Source of the DNA: a virus
IMG/VR virus record: IMGVR_UViG_3300037493_005407
Location: 1 to 64,000 of that record
Direction: 5' to 3' (one strand)
DNA: 64,000 nt
Shown: piece after piece, positions 35,532 through 44,534 of the stretch
Layout: every line of letters starts with the position of its first letter
How positions within the stretch are numbered: position 1 is the stretch's first letter
The notes under the pieces: generated by a model
Database searches by the model: none
Told to the model about the DNA's origin: nothing
What the model saw: only the letters and a program-made list of their open reading frames with translations
Made by a program: the position numbers and the translations under genes

Positions 35532-35934
35532 TAGGTAACGCTTTTTTAAGCCGATCAATCACCGTGGTTATCGCGGCGCCGGCAGAATCGATGTCGCGGA
35601 TCCATCCAAGCTCAGCTGGGACGAACCCCAAACAGATTGAAAAAGTTTCTTCACCCGCGCTTACCCAAGTGCGGATACCCGCTTCATAGAAGATTGGGCA
35701 CGCTTTGGCAACACATATCCCGATAGCTTCCCACTCTATCTCCCCCGTGGGGATTACGCGCAGATGGTCATCTGGGCTCGAAGAGATTGACACCTGCATT
35801 CCAGGAATAATCCCACGAGCTACCTCGAGTCCCTCGGCTAACCCACCCAGTAACTTGGACGGCAGTAAGCGCATCACTTGCTGGGCAAGCGTTTGCAGCT
35901 CCCGCCCACTCAGGCTATCAAAAGATGTTGGCAT
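35509..35934 (-). CDS. Hypothetical protein
   Basis: 141 aa, AGGAGG before ATG. Helical N-terminus (LSGRELQTLAQQVMRLLPSK), then beta-rich with a Trp at EIEWEAIG and ending in a helix. Not recognised. Confidence 0.65.
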   Translation of the reverse strand: MPTSFDSLSGRELQTLAQQVMRLLPSKLLGGLAEGLEVARGIIPGMQVSISSSPDDHLRVIPTGEIEWEAIGICVAKACPIFYEAGIRTWVSAGEETFSICLGFVPAELGWIRDIDSAGAAITTVIDRLKKALPNDPVIPT

Positions 35935-35952
35935 GTGTGCCTCCTATGGCTC

Positions 35953-36183
35953 TCAAAGCGTAGCACATTTACAAGACTTAGGTCGATAGCGCTCGTCGAG
36001 CTCGCAGTCTGGGCACTGCGTATCGATCGTGGTAAGCAGCCGGCGGTAGAACACCGCGGTGTCCTGATTGTGCGCGACCGCGATCTGTACTTTTCCGCAG
36101 TCACGACAGGCGTACAAAACCTCGAACAGAGGCTTAGACGTTGGTACCGTGATACAACCCAGATACGCTGTTTTGTTGAGCAT
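35953..36183 (-). CDS. Small zinc-ribbon protein
   Basis: 76 aa from ATG 36183 with AAGGAG. ACRDCGKVQIAVAHNQ, TQCPDCELDERYRP and CKC give a ribbon with an extra knuckle at the C-terminus. Confidence 0.7.
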   Translation of the reverse strand: MLNKTAYLGCITVPTSKPLFEVLYACRDCGKVQIAVAHNQDTAVFYRRLLTTIDTQCPDCELDERYRPKSCKCATL

Positions 36184-36230
36184 GTTTTCTCCTTGTTTAG
36201 ATGGTTTGCTCATCAGGTTTTTATATCAAA

Positions 36231-36989
36231 TTACTCAGGCGTTTCCAGCAGATTACGCATTCGAATGGCCCGCTCAGTAGACCACCCACGATGGTACATC
36301 ATCGCCGACGAACGGAAGTACTCTCGGTGCTTCTCCTCGTAGTCGTATGGATAGTTGGGATACCGCGCTTTAAGAGATTCGAGTTTTCCAGGAAGCGGTT
36401 CAAATCTCTTGAGATTCATATTCCAAAATGCAACGTCGTAACGCTGACTCGGCGTCGGGATAGCGATGAGGATGGTGCTCGTATCCGTTTCTTTCATTAC
36501 GCGTATGTGATCTGGATGGGAGTCCTCTTCATTGTGTACAAGCGCCTCGGCCAGGTCAGCGTTAAACCAATTCATGAGAATCGTTAAGGTGTTTGTGCTC
36601 ATATTAGGGTGACTCAGCACGGTGTTTCCGTTGATCGTTGGATCTACCACCATCGTTCCACGGTCGCCCATGAGACCACACACGATAACTGCGGTATGCC
36701 ACCAGACGGCTTTTAGGTCGCCACTGGTATGTGCCGCCACTCGGGGAAGAAGCTCTTTGATGTACGACGGGGTGCTGACATTCTCAATGCAAAAGACGAT
36801 GCGCTCTGCGATGCCGAAGTCCTCGCCCGCTAGCGCAAACCGAACACCTGCAGCGTCACCAAACCTAAAGCTCAGCCAATCGGCGAACGCCCAGGTTACG
36901 ACGTGCCACTGGGACGCAATCTGCAGATGCGCTTCTTGGAGTTGTTTAAAGGGATCGGTCGGGATGGATTTCGTGAGCAGCTCTTCCAA
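36231..36989 (-). CDS. Hypothetical 252-aa protein
   Basis: 252 aa from TTG 36989, chosen because GGGGGAG lies 6 bases upstream; the longer reading runs antisense to ribosome-site logic. Segments FRFGDAAGVRFALAGEDFGI, VVDPTINGNTVLSHPNM and RYDVAFWNMNLKRFE suggest an alpha/beta enzyme-like fold, but no catalytic family is recognised. Confidence 0.65.
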   Translation of the reverse strand: MEELLTKSIPTDPFKQLQEAHLQIASQWHVVTWAFADWLSFRFGDAAGVRFALAGEDFGIAERIVFCIENVSTPSYIKELLPRVAAHTSGDLKAVWWHTAVIVCGLMGDRGTMVVDPTINGNTVLSHPNMSTNTLTILMNWFNADLAEALVHNEEDSHPDHIRVMKETDTSTILIAIPTPSQRYDVAFWNMNLKRFEPLPGKLESLKARYPNYPYDYEEKHREYFRSSAMMYHRGWSTERAIRMRNLLETPE

Positions 36990-37227
36990 GGAACTCCCCC
37001 ATGCAGGCGTATGCCCGGGAAAATAGGTACACCGCGTCCTCGTACTGATTTGCCTCCAGCCGCGCACGACTCGCCGCCAGCTGCATCTCCGCGTTGTTGA
37101 ATTTCGTCAATGTAGTAGAGCTGAGTTTGCCTTGTTCGATGTGTGTGGTAGCCTGTTCTTTGAGCTTCTTCAGTTGCTCCTCGAGAGTGTCCATTCGTTC
37201 GCTAAAGGCCGCGGTCAGTGTCTTCAT
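36946..37227 (-). CDS. Coiled-coil protein
   Basis: 93 aa, AGGAGG before ATG. Residues 8-80 form two coiled-coil helices (ERMDTLEEQLKKLKEQATTH; NAEMQLAASRARLEANQYED). Overlaps the next gene by 44 bases. Confidence 0.7.
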   Translation of the reverse strand: MKTLTAAFSERMDTLEEQLKKLKEQATTHIEQGKLSSTTLTKFNNAEMQLAASRARLEANQYEDAVYLFSRAYACMGEFLGRAAHEIHPDRSL

Positions 37228-37236
37228 GGTGTCCTC

Positions 37237-37476
37237 CTAAAAATCACTGTCAGGTGCGTTACCATGAGGATAAACGATGTTGCGTTGTTTTGCCACCTCT
37301 TCGCTGTATGCGGCATACGTCAGTAACGCTGCGAGTCCCCCGATAGAAAAAATGACGAGTGTTGTAGCCCCGGCCATCGCGCCAATCGCGATACCTGCTA
37401 CGAGTCCAATCCCAGTAGCACTACGACGTTTTTTCACGGCCTTTTTGTAGTCTTTCTGTGCCTTCCCCGTTACCAT
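37237..37476 (-). CDS. Membrane protein with two helices
   Basis: 79 aa. Lys-rich N-terminus (KAQKDYKKAVKKRRSAT), then two hydrophobic segments GIGLVAGIAIGAMAGATTLVI and IGGLAALLTYAAY separated by a short turn. Leftward gene at the divergent boundary with 37580. Confidence 0.7.
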   Translation of the reverse strand: MVTGKAQKDYKKAVKKRRSATGIGLVAGIAIGAMAGATTLVIFSIGGLAALLTYAAYSEEVAKQRNIVYPHGNAPDSDF

Positions 37477-37579
37477 TTCTGGCTCCTTCTTTGTTGTGAA
37501 ATTACCCTCTAGCGACTTGTACCAATAACGACTAGAATTTCCGGCAGACGGTTCCTAATCTGTTCAACGGAGGTTTGTC

Positions 37580-37903
37580 ATGCACCCAGCAATGATTCAC
37601 GGTTACGCCGATGTCCTGATTCGTCTTGGTATGCAAAAAGAAGCGGATGAGCTCCTGAAGCGCGCCGCTGGCCCGCTCGGCGCTGGTCCGGTTGCCGCGC
37701 CGGCTCCCAAGCCCGCCGCGCTCCCGCCGCAAGCACGGGCGAAGGCTCCCGGCGCCGCCAACGCCGCCAACCTGGGCATGCCCACTGGCAAGCCCCCGGC
37801 TCCGGCGCTCGCGGCTTCCTCTGGCCCCAGCGCTGCAGCGAAGGCCCAGGCCAAGAGCTACGCCAACATGATCCCGGCTCCCCCCTCGATTCCCGGGATG
37901 TGA
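37580..37903 (+). CDS. Ala/Pro-rich virion-type protein
   Basis: 107 aa, ACGGAGG before ATG. N-terminal helix MHPAMIHGYADVLIRLGMQK then EADELLKRAA, the short helical tag typical of virion proteins in large phages, followed by a disordered Ala/Pro tail. Rightward, in a leftward neighbourhood. Function unknown. Confidence 0.65.
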   Translation: MHPAMIHGYADVLIRLGMQKEADELLKRAAGPLGAGPVAAPAPKPAALPPQARAKAPGAANAANLGMPTGKPPAPALAASSGPSAAAKAQAKSYANMIPAPPSIPGM

Positions 37904-37912
37904 GGTGACATC

Positions 37913-38497
37913 ATGACGCCGTATGACATGGGATGCTGGTCATCCCTGAAGCGACTCGGCATGCTCAAGGTAGCCGATGCCGCACTGCAGCTGGACTTCC
38001 TGGACACGGTCCCACGTCTCCGCGGTGAGAGTGGTGTACTTTCCGTGCATGGGGAGAAACTAGCCACCTGGCGTTTCGACAAGTTGGGCGGGCTCGGTAG
38101 CTGGGTCAAAAACCTGTTCAGACGCCGTGCTGCTATGAAGGCAGCGCCCAGCGCGGGCGTCATCGACGACGCTGAGACGGCGTTTGCCGGGCGTGCGCGT
38201 CGTCCGCCGAGCCGCGGTGAGAACCGTGCCGCCGAGCGCAACATGGCTGGGATTCCGCCACGGCAGACCGGCGGTGGCGCAGGAGCTGCAGCTGGTGGAG
38301 CGCCTCCCCCACCCAACGCCAAGGGGATGAGCCCCGCGGCCAAGTGGGGCCTCGGAGCAGGTGCCGGCGGTCTCGCCGCAGGCTACTACCTAGGAAGCCC
38401 GTCCGCCCCGCAGCAACCCTTGCAGCAGTACGGCCAACCAGGTGAAACTCCGTATGGCGCTTACGGTACAGGCATGACTCCCGGTGGTGGGTTCTAG
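37913..38497 (+). CDS. Hypothetical virion-associated protein
   Basis: 194 aa, GAGGTGACATC before ATG, 9 bases after the previous stop. N-terminal helix, basic middle (FRRRAAMKAAPS), Gly/Ala/Pro-rich segment, one weak membrane stretch (WGLGAGAGGLAAGYYLG) and a Gln/Tyr/Gly C-terminus. Convergent with the next gene with 1 base between the stops. Confidence 0.65.
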   Translation: MTPYDMGCWSSLKRLGMLKVADAALQLDFLDTVPRLRGESGVLSVHGEKLATWRFDKLGGLGSWVKNLFRRRAAMKAAPSAGVIDDAETAFAGRARRPPSRGENRAAERNMAGIPPRQTGGGAGAAAGGAPPPPNAKGMSPAAKWGLGAGAGGLAAGYYLGSPSAPQQPLQQYGQPGETPYGAYGTGMTPGGGF

Positions 38498-38498
38498 T

Positions 38499-38963
38499 TT
38501 AGCGCTGCGCGGCAAACACCGAAGACGTGATGGAGAGGGCGATGATAGCGGCGAGCTCGACTCCGGCCGTTACCTTCCAGCCGATCGCGTAATGCTTGAA
38601 GTCCTTGTCCAACTGTAGATTGTACTTCCGCTCGTCTTCCACACGGGCTCGCAGGTAGTCTCTCTCGGTCTTTAAAAATGAGACTTCATCCTTGAGGTTT
38701 TTCACCCGCTGGTCGTACGTAGCTGTCAGTATCGAGTAGTCCGACATTGTCCCTTCCGCGACTTTGTTGAGCTCGTACAGCCGAACGTACTCGTTGGCGA
38801 GGAGCAGGATATCTCGCCATTGTTCCGTGTTCGCACAGCGCACATCTTCAGTGCCACGCTTTGTGCTTGGAACATCTGGTAGGTACATACGCTCTTCACT
38901 GAACGCGTACCACGCCATGAAGAACACAGTGCATCCAACCAGAACTGCCCGGAGCATGTTCAT
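38499..38963 (-). CDS. Membrane protein with central coiled coil
   Basis: 154 aa, ATGA overlap. N-terminal hydrophobic segment (AVLVGCTVFFMAWYAF, 6-21), long coiled coil (about 70-125), C-terminal membrane segment (VTAGVELAAIIALSITSSVFA). Two-anchor topology is unusual for spanins. Function unknown. Confidence 0.7.
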   Translation of the reverse strand: MNMLRAVLVGCTVFFMAWYAFSEERMYLPDVPSTKRGTEDVRCANTEQWRDILLLANEYVRLYELNKVAEGTMSDYSILTATYDQRVKNLKDEVSFLKTERDYLRARVEDERKYNLQLDKDFKHYAIGWKVTAGVELAAIIALSITSSVFAAQR

Positions 38964-39382
38964 GGTCTCACCAATCCCAGTTTACGTTCAAGACGTTGCA
39001 AGTCATCCATCGACTTTGCGCTGTTAAGAGCATCCGCTGCGACGGCGTGTTCCATGTTATTCATCTTCGCTTCTTGCTGCCTAACCAAAAGAGAAGTCCG
39101 AAGCTCTTGGAGCTTTGCCTCGTACTCAGCGTCAGCCTCGTCCGCGGCTGCTACCGCTGCGTCCGTACCCTTGGCAATTACGGCATCCGCGGTCGGGACT
39201 GGAGGCGGTGATGCCGGGGGTTCCTTCGATGATGTGCTCGCCCCCGAAGGAGCGGGTCGAGTAAAAAAAATCTTCACGATGAACAGAAGCACAAGGAAGA
39301 TGAGCACGGCAAAACCGAGTATCTTCCACCAGGGCTTCAGACCCAGGTACCAATTCAGCACGGTGGTGTATAGTTTTTCCAT
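38960..39382 (-). CDS. Membrane-anchored Pro/Ala protein
   Basis: 140 aa. Membrane segment ILGFAVLIFLVLLFIVKIFF (about 21-40), Pro/Ser linker (SSKEPPASPPPVP), then a coiled coil to the C-terminus. Likely periplasmic or virion-membrane-contacting; role unknown. Confidence 0.7.
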   Translation of the reverse strand: MEKLYTTVLNWYLGLKPWWKILGFAVLIFLVLLFIVKIFFTRPAPSGASTSSKEPPASPPPVPTADAVIAKGTDAAVAAADEADAEYEAKLQELRTSLLVRQQEAKMNNMEHAVAADALNSAKSMDDLQRLERKLGLVRP

Positions 39383-39385
39383 GCT

Positions 39386-39740
39386 GTAATCGTAGTAAAA
39401 AAGAGCCTACCTACCACCAAGAGTGTTGGTCTTGAACTGGGCAAGAACAACCTTTTCGTCATTCGGCGACGTGCCGATTCCGGCATGTAACACACCGGGG
39501 TCGTCTAAAACAGTTACTGGTAGGTAGACCCTATGTTCCTTACACACCTGAGATGGTAATCGCGAAGCGGGACTTCGAGCGTGTGAACATTTTCGCCCTG
39601 GAAAATTTTCACGTAGCGAGAAGCGGCGCAGCAATTACCTCACTGGCTACGGCTATTATCGCCGTTTACGCGAGTAACTCGCGCGACGCATCGCACGTCA
39701 CAATGCAAGAAGCGTGTGCAAGGAACACAAGGACTTATAC
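39386..39740. other. Region of uncertain coding content with an imperfect inverted repeat
   Basis: Leftward, a GTG at 39547 could start a 46-aa protein (VCKEHRVYLPVTVLDDPG, ending at 39407), without a ribosome site. Rightward, ATG 39553 opens a 115-aa frame with membrane-like stretches, also without one. GTGTGTAAGGAACATAGG on the minus strand resembles GTGTGCAAGGAACACAAGG at about 39714 on the plus strand. Confidence 0.4.
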
Positions 39741-39750
39741 CAGGTATCTA

Positions 39751-39891
39751 CTTGGATTTGGGAGTGGGAATTTTGGTCTTGTTACCGGTGTGCTCCTGAC
39801 GCTTCTCCCACTTGCGCCGGTCATCCTCTTTTGGAGGACGCGGCGGAAGGTTCTTCGTAGGAAGCCGGTATATGGTTGGTGCGCCCATTTT
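39751..39891 (-). CDS. Small basic Pro-rich protein (tentative)
   Basis: 46 aa starting MGAPTIYRLPTKNLPPRPPK, then EDDRRKWEKRQEH and a Lys-rich end. It follows the preceding stop within a few bases and has no Shine-Dalgarno, so re-initiation would be needed. Composition looks like a genuine disordered peptide. Coordinates are accurate to a few bases. Confidence 0.45.
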
Positions 39892-40299
39892 TTAGAATGA
39901 AGACATGTGCTGAACAGGTCCGTTGATACGCACTTGCTCTCCCATGCTGTACCCCATGGGATTCTGCTGATACACACGGCCGTTCTGCATGGCCATCTCG
40001 TACTGGATTTTCTTGCGCTCGTCGTTACGCGCCTTTTGCGCGGCCAGCGTACCGATGATGATCGCTCCCAGAGCTCCAGCGACTAGCGGCATCATCTTGG
40101 TCTTGGTCAATGCCGCGGTAGCCCTGCGCACAGTCTCTTCTTGCGCATGGATGGTAGGCTGAAGCATCTTGCGCAACAGCATGTACGCCCCGACCCCGCC
40201 TGCGCCGCCAGCAACTACGGGCATCGCATACTGCCCCATCCCTTGGGACGCATTAGGGTCGTTCGCAAATTTCGCAAGCATCGAAAGTGCGCGCATCAT
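39892..40299 (-). CDS. Membrane-segment virion-type protein
   Basis: 135 aa, GGGAGGA before ATG. LSMLAKFAND N-terminus, then two Gly/Ala hydrophobic stretches (VVAGGAGGVGAYMLL; MMPLVAGALGAIIIGTLAA) and a Gln/Asn-rich tail. Confidence 0.65.
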   Translation of the reverse strand: MMRALSMLAKFANDPNASQGMGQYAMPVVAGGAGGVGAYMLLRKMLQPTIHAQEETVRRATAALTKTKMMPLVAGALGAIIIGTLAAQKARNDERKKIQYEMAMQNGRVYQQNPMGYSMGEQVRINGPVQHMSSF

Positions 40300-40985
40300 T
40301 TTCCTCCCGGCAACACAGCGTGCGGAACTTGAGCGTGCGCCGTCTCTGCTTGATTCGCGTGAATCATCGGAACGTACGGGTCATCCACCGGGATAGATTT
40401 GCGGATATCCTTGGCAAACCTACGCCGCAAGGGATGCGATTCAGGCAGCGTACTGAGTAGCGTCGAGTTGTCGAGCATCTGCTCTCGGGACAAACCCTTG
40501 GATGCCTCAATCGCTTGCTGCATCCGGTCGTCTTTCCCGCGATGCCACATCGCCGCTCCTGCAAGGGCACCGGCACCGGCACCAGCTACTGGTGCCAAAC
40601 GCGCGGCAAGTGGAACTTTTGCCAATGCTGCCAGGATGCTCTTGGGAGTGTTACCTTTGAGTCCCTGCTCCCACAGCGCAGTCATCGGTGCGTGCGCCGC
40701 CTCTCCTGCCCAAAGGCGCCCACCAACAGACCCCGCAACACCGCCGCCGGCAGCCCCCATAGCAACACTGTTCAGAGCTCCGTGCGATGCCACTTCTTGA
40801 AGGATTTCTTGCGGGTCCTTCTTCTCACGCATCCCACGATTCACTATCTCGATAATCTCAGGGTCTACTCCTTGGTCCATACCACTCAGGCGTATCGGCT
40901 GAGGTTGTCGACTGGATATAGTGATGGGTACCCCAGGCACCCGGATCATGGTGTCTAATGCGCGTTTGAGAATCCCTTGCCGCAT
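40296..40985 (-). CDS. Hypothetical virion-associated protein
   Basis: 229 aa, GAGGA before ATG, ATGA overlap downstream. Segments of Gly/Ala-rich weak membrane character (VAMGAAGGGVAGSVGGRLW; LAPVAGAGAGALAGAAMW), a helical region and a disordered His/Gln C-terminus. Not recognised. Confidence 0.65.
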   Translation of the reverse strand: MRQGILKRALDTMIRVPGVPITISSRQPQPIRLSGMDQGVDPEIIEIVNRGMREKKDPQEILQEVASHGALNSVAMGAAGGGVAGSVGGRLWAGEAAHAPMTALWEQGLKGNTPKSILAALAKVPLAARLAPVAGAGAGALAGAAMWHRGKDDRMQQAIEASKGLSREQMLDNSTLLSTLPESHPLRRRFAKDIRKSIPVDDPYVPMIHANQAETAHAQVPHAVLPGGK

Positions 40986-40993
40986 GTTTCCTC

Positions 40994-41254
40994 TCAGTGA
41001 GCCGGTCGAGCCATCCCTCCAGGACCTGACTGAAGTTTAGTCGCAGGACGGTCACCATGGGTGTGAACATAGCCTGCCTTGAGTCTCTTGGACCCTGGGT
41101 AGGCGATGATGATGGTGGTGGGTAGCGCCGGGGACTTCTTCCAGATGCGCTGCATCGTCTTCGAACATGCCGGACATTTCACAGTTGAACACTCGTCGAG
41201 GTCGATGATTTCTTCCGTTTCGGTACCGCACGCACACACGAAATCGTACATAGG
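40994..41254 (-). CDS. FmdB-type zinc-ribbon protein
   Basis: 86 aa from ATG 41254 (AAAGGTG upstream). MPMYDFVCACGTETEEIIDL and VKCPACSKTMQRIW match the FmdB regulatory-protein ribbon, common next to phage structural genes. C-terminal tail basic. Function in phages unknown. Confidence 0.8.
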   Translation of the reverse strand, partial: PMYDFVCACGTETEEIIDLDECSTVKCPACSKTMQRIWKKSPALPTTIIIAYPGSKRLKAGYVHTHGDRPATKLQSGPGGMARPAH

Positions 41255-41279
41255 CATGTCACACCTTTTTCTGCGTCCT

Positions 41280-43094
41280 TCACACCACAATAGGTAAGAA
41301 GGAGTTGTCGAAAGCGGTTAGGATTGGATCAGGTACTTTACAGAGTTTGATGGTAGGCTCGAGCGCTTCGGTAAACGGAGCAGTGTCTACCGCAGACTCT
41401 GGTGTTGTTGTTTCTTCCGACATCTCGTCTGTAAAGGTAACCTTCTCAGCTTCTTTGGTTGCCTCCCCCAATCCACTCAGTAGGTTGTTTAGCTCTTCTT
41501 GTTTACCTTCAAACTGTTGTCCAAAGAGTAAAGCGATAAGGCCCATCGTCTTACGCACGTCGACTTCTGGGCCACCCGCAAGAAGAACCGCGCCGGTTAC
41601 ATATTCATCACCGCGATGAAAGGGGGGAGCATTTGGATATCCGTTCGACAACGACGTAGCAAGATCTGACAAAAAGAATTCGTTACCACCCTGACCAAAG
41701 AACACACGCGTGTATATTCCTCCAGCTACCTTCGGAATCTTAAGCATCTCAATGATCGCTTTTATCTGATCAAGCATGCTCTGTATGAGATCCTCGTAAC
41801 GCTGCACCTCGTTGTTCAAGAGCTCCAGGTAATTCTTTAGGAAGTCGCTTACCCCCATGATGCGTTTGGCAAACGCTTCTAGGTACCCGATGATGAGTCG
41901 GAAAAAGTAAGCAAGCTGCGGGAAGCAGTCCGCAATCGAAGGTGTCCGTACCCAGTCGGGAGTGGTGCTTCCAGGAGCCAGCGGGAAAGGAACAACACGG
42001 GCCATGTTCGAGATGTACCAGTACCCCAGGGGTGTGCCGGCATCTGTGAGGATGTTCGCGTCTTTGTGGTACGCGTTGAGTTTCCAAGCGACACAGAAAT
42101 GCAGCGAGTCATCGTCAGTGCATGAGAGGCCCCGGATAAGGGCCGAGGTCTTGGTAATGCTGTACGGTTCTTCCACCAATACCGACGCGTAACCCATCGG
42201 AGTTTTACGGAAGCTGTTAATACTGAGGTCAGTGGTACCAAAGATCTGGTTAACGTTTCCAGATGACGCTAACTGACAGTCGTTCTTGATTACAATAACC
42301 GCGTACCGTTCTGGGTATAACACAGCACTACCCATGTCCGGCAAGGTAAACACGGGGACCTCTTCTGCGTCCCATGTAACCAGCGCCGTAAGCACGCCGT
42401 GGACATCCCCACCTTTGGGTTTCGTGAGTGCTTGTGCCTGGACATTCTTAGGCTTGGGAACCTTGAGGTTATCGGACCCCGCGGTCAACCCTCCGAACAT
42501 GCCCCATAACCGCCACAGCGCGTCAAGGAGCTCAAAGGGATCCAGGTCTGTACCAAACAGAATGGTGAGTCCACCTACGAAGTCAGTAGAGTCATTGAAT
42601 TGTGGACGATTCGAGTCACCCGGATCTTGCAGAGATGCCGCTACCGTTCTGTAATACCCGTGGTTACCGCCAGCGTACTTATTGAGCTCAGCTAAGAATT
42701 GCTTTTGGTTTGGACTTTGGAGATTTGTGGGTGAAGGAGCAAACAGCGCCGAAGTACGCGGGGGAGTTAGGTCTCCTAGTCCCATAAACGTCGTATTAAA
42801 ACGCTTAGCAATCGGAACGAACAACATGTAGATTCCGACATCGCCTAAGAAGCCCTCGAGAATTTGCTTTATCTTATCGATAATGAGTTTGATGGCCGTC
42901 GCCAACGCGTCTTGGAGACCCATTATCAATTTAGCAATCAAGTCGATAATGCCGACGATGACTCTTAGGACTTCTTTAACCTTATCGATAAACTCGATGA
43001 GCTTTTGAAGCGGAGAGAGATCGGGTACGATGATCTCTAGCTTTTTCCAGGGCTTATTAGCCGCGCTAGTCCACTGGTCAGCTGGGGTTACCAT
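41280..43094 (-). CDS. Large virion structural protein
   Basis: 604 aa, ATG overlapping the previous stop. Long amphipathic helices near the N-terminus (PLQKLIEFIDKVKEVLRVIVG through IIDKIKQILEGFLGDVG) and again at about 395-460. Between them and after them lie beta-rich domains. Its position at the end of the structural block suggests a baseplate or tail-hub component; no family assigned. Confidence 0.65.
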   Translation of the reverse strand: MVTPADQWTSAANKPWKKLEIIVPDLSPLQKLIEFIDKVKEVLRVIVGIIDLIAKLIMGLQDALATAIKLIIDKIKQILEGFLGDVGIYMLFVPIAKRFNTTFMGLGDLTPPRTSALFAPSPTNLQSPNQKQFLAELNKYAGGNHGYYRTVAASLQDPGDSNRPQFNDSTDFVGGLTILFGTDLDPFELLDALWRLWGMFGGLTAGSDNLKVPKPKNVQAQALTKPKGGDVHGVLTALVTWDAEEVPVFTLPDMGSAVLYPERYAVIVIKNDCQLASSGNVNQIFGTTDLSINSFRKTPMGYASVLVEEPYSITKTSALIRGLSCTDDDSLHFCVAWKLNAYHKDANILTDAGTPLGYWYISNMARVVPFPLAPGSTTPDWVRTPSIADCFPQLAYFFRLIIGYLEAFAKRIMGVSDFLKNYLELLNNEVQRYEDLIQSMLDQIKAIIEMLKIPKVAGGIYTRVFFGQGGNEFFLSDLATSLSNGYPNAPPFHRGDEYVTGAVLLAGGPEVDVRKTMGLIALLFGQQFEGKQEELNNLLSGLGEATKEAEKVTFTDEMSEETTTPESAVDTAPFTEALEPTIKLCKVPDPILTAFDNSFLPIVV

Positions 43095-43726
43095 CAGTAC
43101 TCCATTGTCTCAGTCGGTGCTTTGCCTGGCCCGGTGCTTGTCAAACTACCCTGGTACTTTGCGAGTTGAAATGTGAATTCACACTCATAAAGCACAAAGG
43201 TTTTGAGAGCCCGGACTGACCACGTAATTATAGTCCCGCGAGCATTCGCAACATACTCGGCGACCTTTGTGTACGCGGCTCCGGCATCGTTTGACGTAAC
43301 ACCGGAGTCCACCCAGATCTTGGTGAATGCTGGGTAGTCTAGTTGATTGAGCAGATAAGCGCAACGCCAAAAGTCTTCGTTATAAGCAGTAAAAATCGTA
43401 GGGTATTTGGTATAAAGAAAGAACGAGTCACGGTTTAGCGCGTGCATCCAAACGTAGGTGCATGTGCTCGGGCTTAACAGGTCATCTGCAGTTTTTCCTA
43501 CCTCTTGTGCGTTCGTTATGCTCGCACGCAGATAACCCCCAGGTGGATTTGCAAAATCCGAATTGCAACGCAACACATGCGCCAATGGCAGAACACGAGG
43601 TGCCTCTCCGAGATATTTATCTACAAAACTTCCGAAGAACTTGTTTACGAGTTTGAATTTTTCTCGATTCAGTTTAGCGAGATACTTGGCGTCCCGCTGA
43701 CCCGTCTCCACATTGAGGTATGTCAA
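43094..43726 (-). CDS. Virion structural protein
   Basis: 210 aa from TTG 43726, chosen for AAGGAAAG upstream and the TTGA overlap with the preceding stop. Mixed alpha/beta with SPSTCTYVWMHALNRDSFFL and many aromatic residues. Located between baseplate-like genes; probably a tail or baseplate component. Confidence 0.6.
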   Translation of the reverse strand: MTYLNVETGQRDAKYLAKLNREKFKLVNKFFGSFVDKYLGEAPRVLPLAHVLRCNSDFANPPGGYLRASITNAQEVGKTADDLLSPSTCTYVWMHALNRDSFFLYTKYPTIFTAYNEDFWRCAYLLNQLDYPAFTKIWVDSGVTSNDAGAAYTKVAEYVANARGTIITWSVRALKTFVLYECEFTFQLAKYQGSLTSTGPGKAPTETMEY

Positions 43727-43968
43727 AAGTCTTTCCTTTCCTCCACCCACTGCACCGCAGAAGGTTTAAGGAGTTCCTCCGACTTCTTGACCTCATTGTA
43801 GGCGTGTACTCTGTACGCGGCGGCTAGCCCGGATTCTATGCCTTGCGTCCGCAATAGATGGTCTGCTTGCGCAACTTTTTGGTAGAGAAAAATCCGTCCT
43901 AACCTCGCAACCAGGAGTCCCAGGTTTTGGAGAACCTGTGGCTCCGTAACTCCTTGGTTCCATACCAT
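43723..43968 (-). CDS. Hypothetical helical protein
   Basis: 81 aa. Helical throughout (VLQNLGLLVARLGRIFLYQK; LRTQGIESGLAAAYRVHAYN). Its start is 34 bases from the divergent rightward gene, so a leftward promoter should lie there; none recognised. Confidence 0.6.
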   Translation of the reverse strand: MVWNQGVTEPQVLQNLGLLVARLGRIFLYQKVAQADHLLRTQGIESGLAAAYRVHAYNEVKKSEELLKPSAVQWVEERKDF

Positions 43969-44002
43969 GGGTCAAGGATATCATCGAAGGAGGGGTACAT
44001 CA

Positions 44003-44167
44003 ATGGTCGCTGCTACTGCTTGGAAAGTACTTGGAATGCGCGTTTTAGAGGCAGCTTTGACCGCAGCGGTAATCGCCGCTGCCACGGCGTTGCTCGGAGC
44101 TCTGTCCGGTAAGGCAACACCAGCAGTAAAAGTAAAAGAAGCAGAAGTACCAAAGACCCAAGAGTAA
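44003..44167 (+). CDS. Small membrane peptide
   Basis: 54 aa, AAGGAGG 10 bases before ATG. Hydrophobic segment MRVLEAALTAAVIAAATALLG (about 12-32) and a Lys/Glu C-terminus. Opens the rightward membrane-peptide island. Confidence 0.65.
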   Translation: MVAATAWKVLGMRVLEAALTAAVIAAATALLGALSGKATPAVKVKEAEVPKTQE

Positions 44168-44209
44168 CAACGGTAATAAACAATTTTGAAGTCAAAAACG
44201 GGGCCTGTT

Positions 44210-44226
44210 CTTGGTAAAAGGATATG
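44210..44226 (+). promoter_or_regulatory. Phage promoter-like element, copy 6
   Basis: CTTGGTAAAAGGATATGAAG, 78 bases before the next start. Together with 44612 it extends the consensus to TTGGTAAAAGNATATGAAGACAAA. Confidence 0.6.
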
Positions 44227-44303
44227 AAGACAAAGAGTGGTTCCGAGAGGAATCGCCAACCCCCGTGTGCCGTCGACCGGTGCACGTAAAAGAAAGGCCC
44301 CAC

Positions 44304-44534
44304 ATGTTCAAGAAACTCGTCGAAGCCGCAGTGCAGTCCGCCCCTGAAATCGCGTCTGATACCGCCGAGATCGTGGTTGAAGAAACCGTGAAGACGGGTC
44401 TCAGCACCGCAGCCAAGTTCGGAATCGCGGCGGGCGGCATCGCTCTGCTCGCGGCCGGCGTCTACGGAATCGTCCGGCTCTTCAGCTCTTCCGACGAAGA
44501 CGAATCACTGGTTGAGCGCGAAGTCACCTGCTGA
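44304..44534 (+). CDS. MFKKLVE membrane protein 1
   Basis: 76 aa, AGAAAGG before ATG. Starts MFKKLVEAAVQSAPEIA, then an amphipathic helix and one membrane segment (KFGIAAGGIALLAAGVYGIV, about 39-58), with an acidic C-terminus. Paralogue of the gene at 44681 in the first eight residues; both have their own promoter element and terminator. Confidence 0.7.
   Translation: MFKKLVEAAVQSAPEIASDTAEIVVEETVKTGLSTAAKFGIAAGGIALLAAGVYGIVRLFSSSDEDESLVEREVTC

Noticed and set aside
39553-39900. 115-aa plus-strand frame with membrane-like stretches
   Set aside because: No ribosome site; hydrophobicity arises opposite a basic leftward frame. Kept only as uncertain content of the gap.
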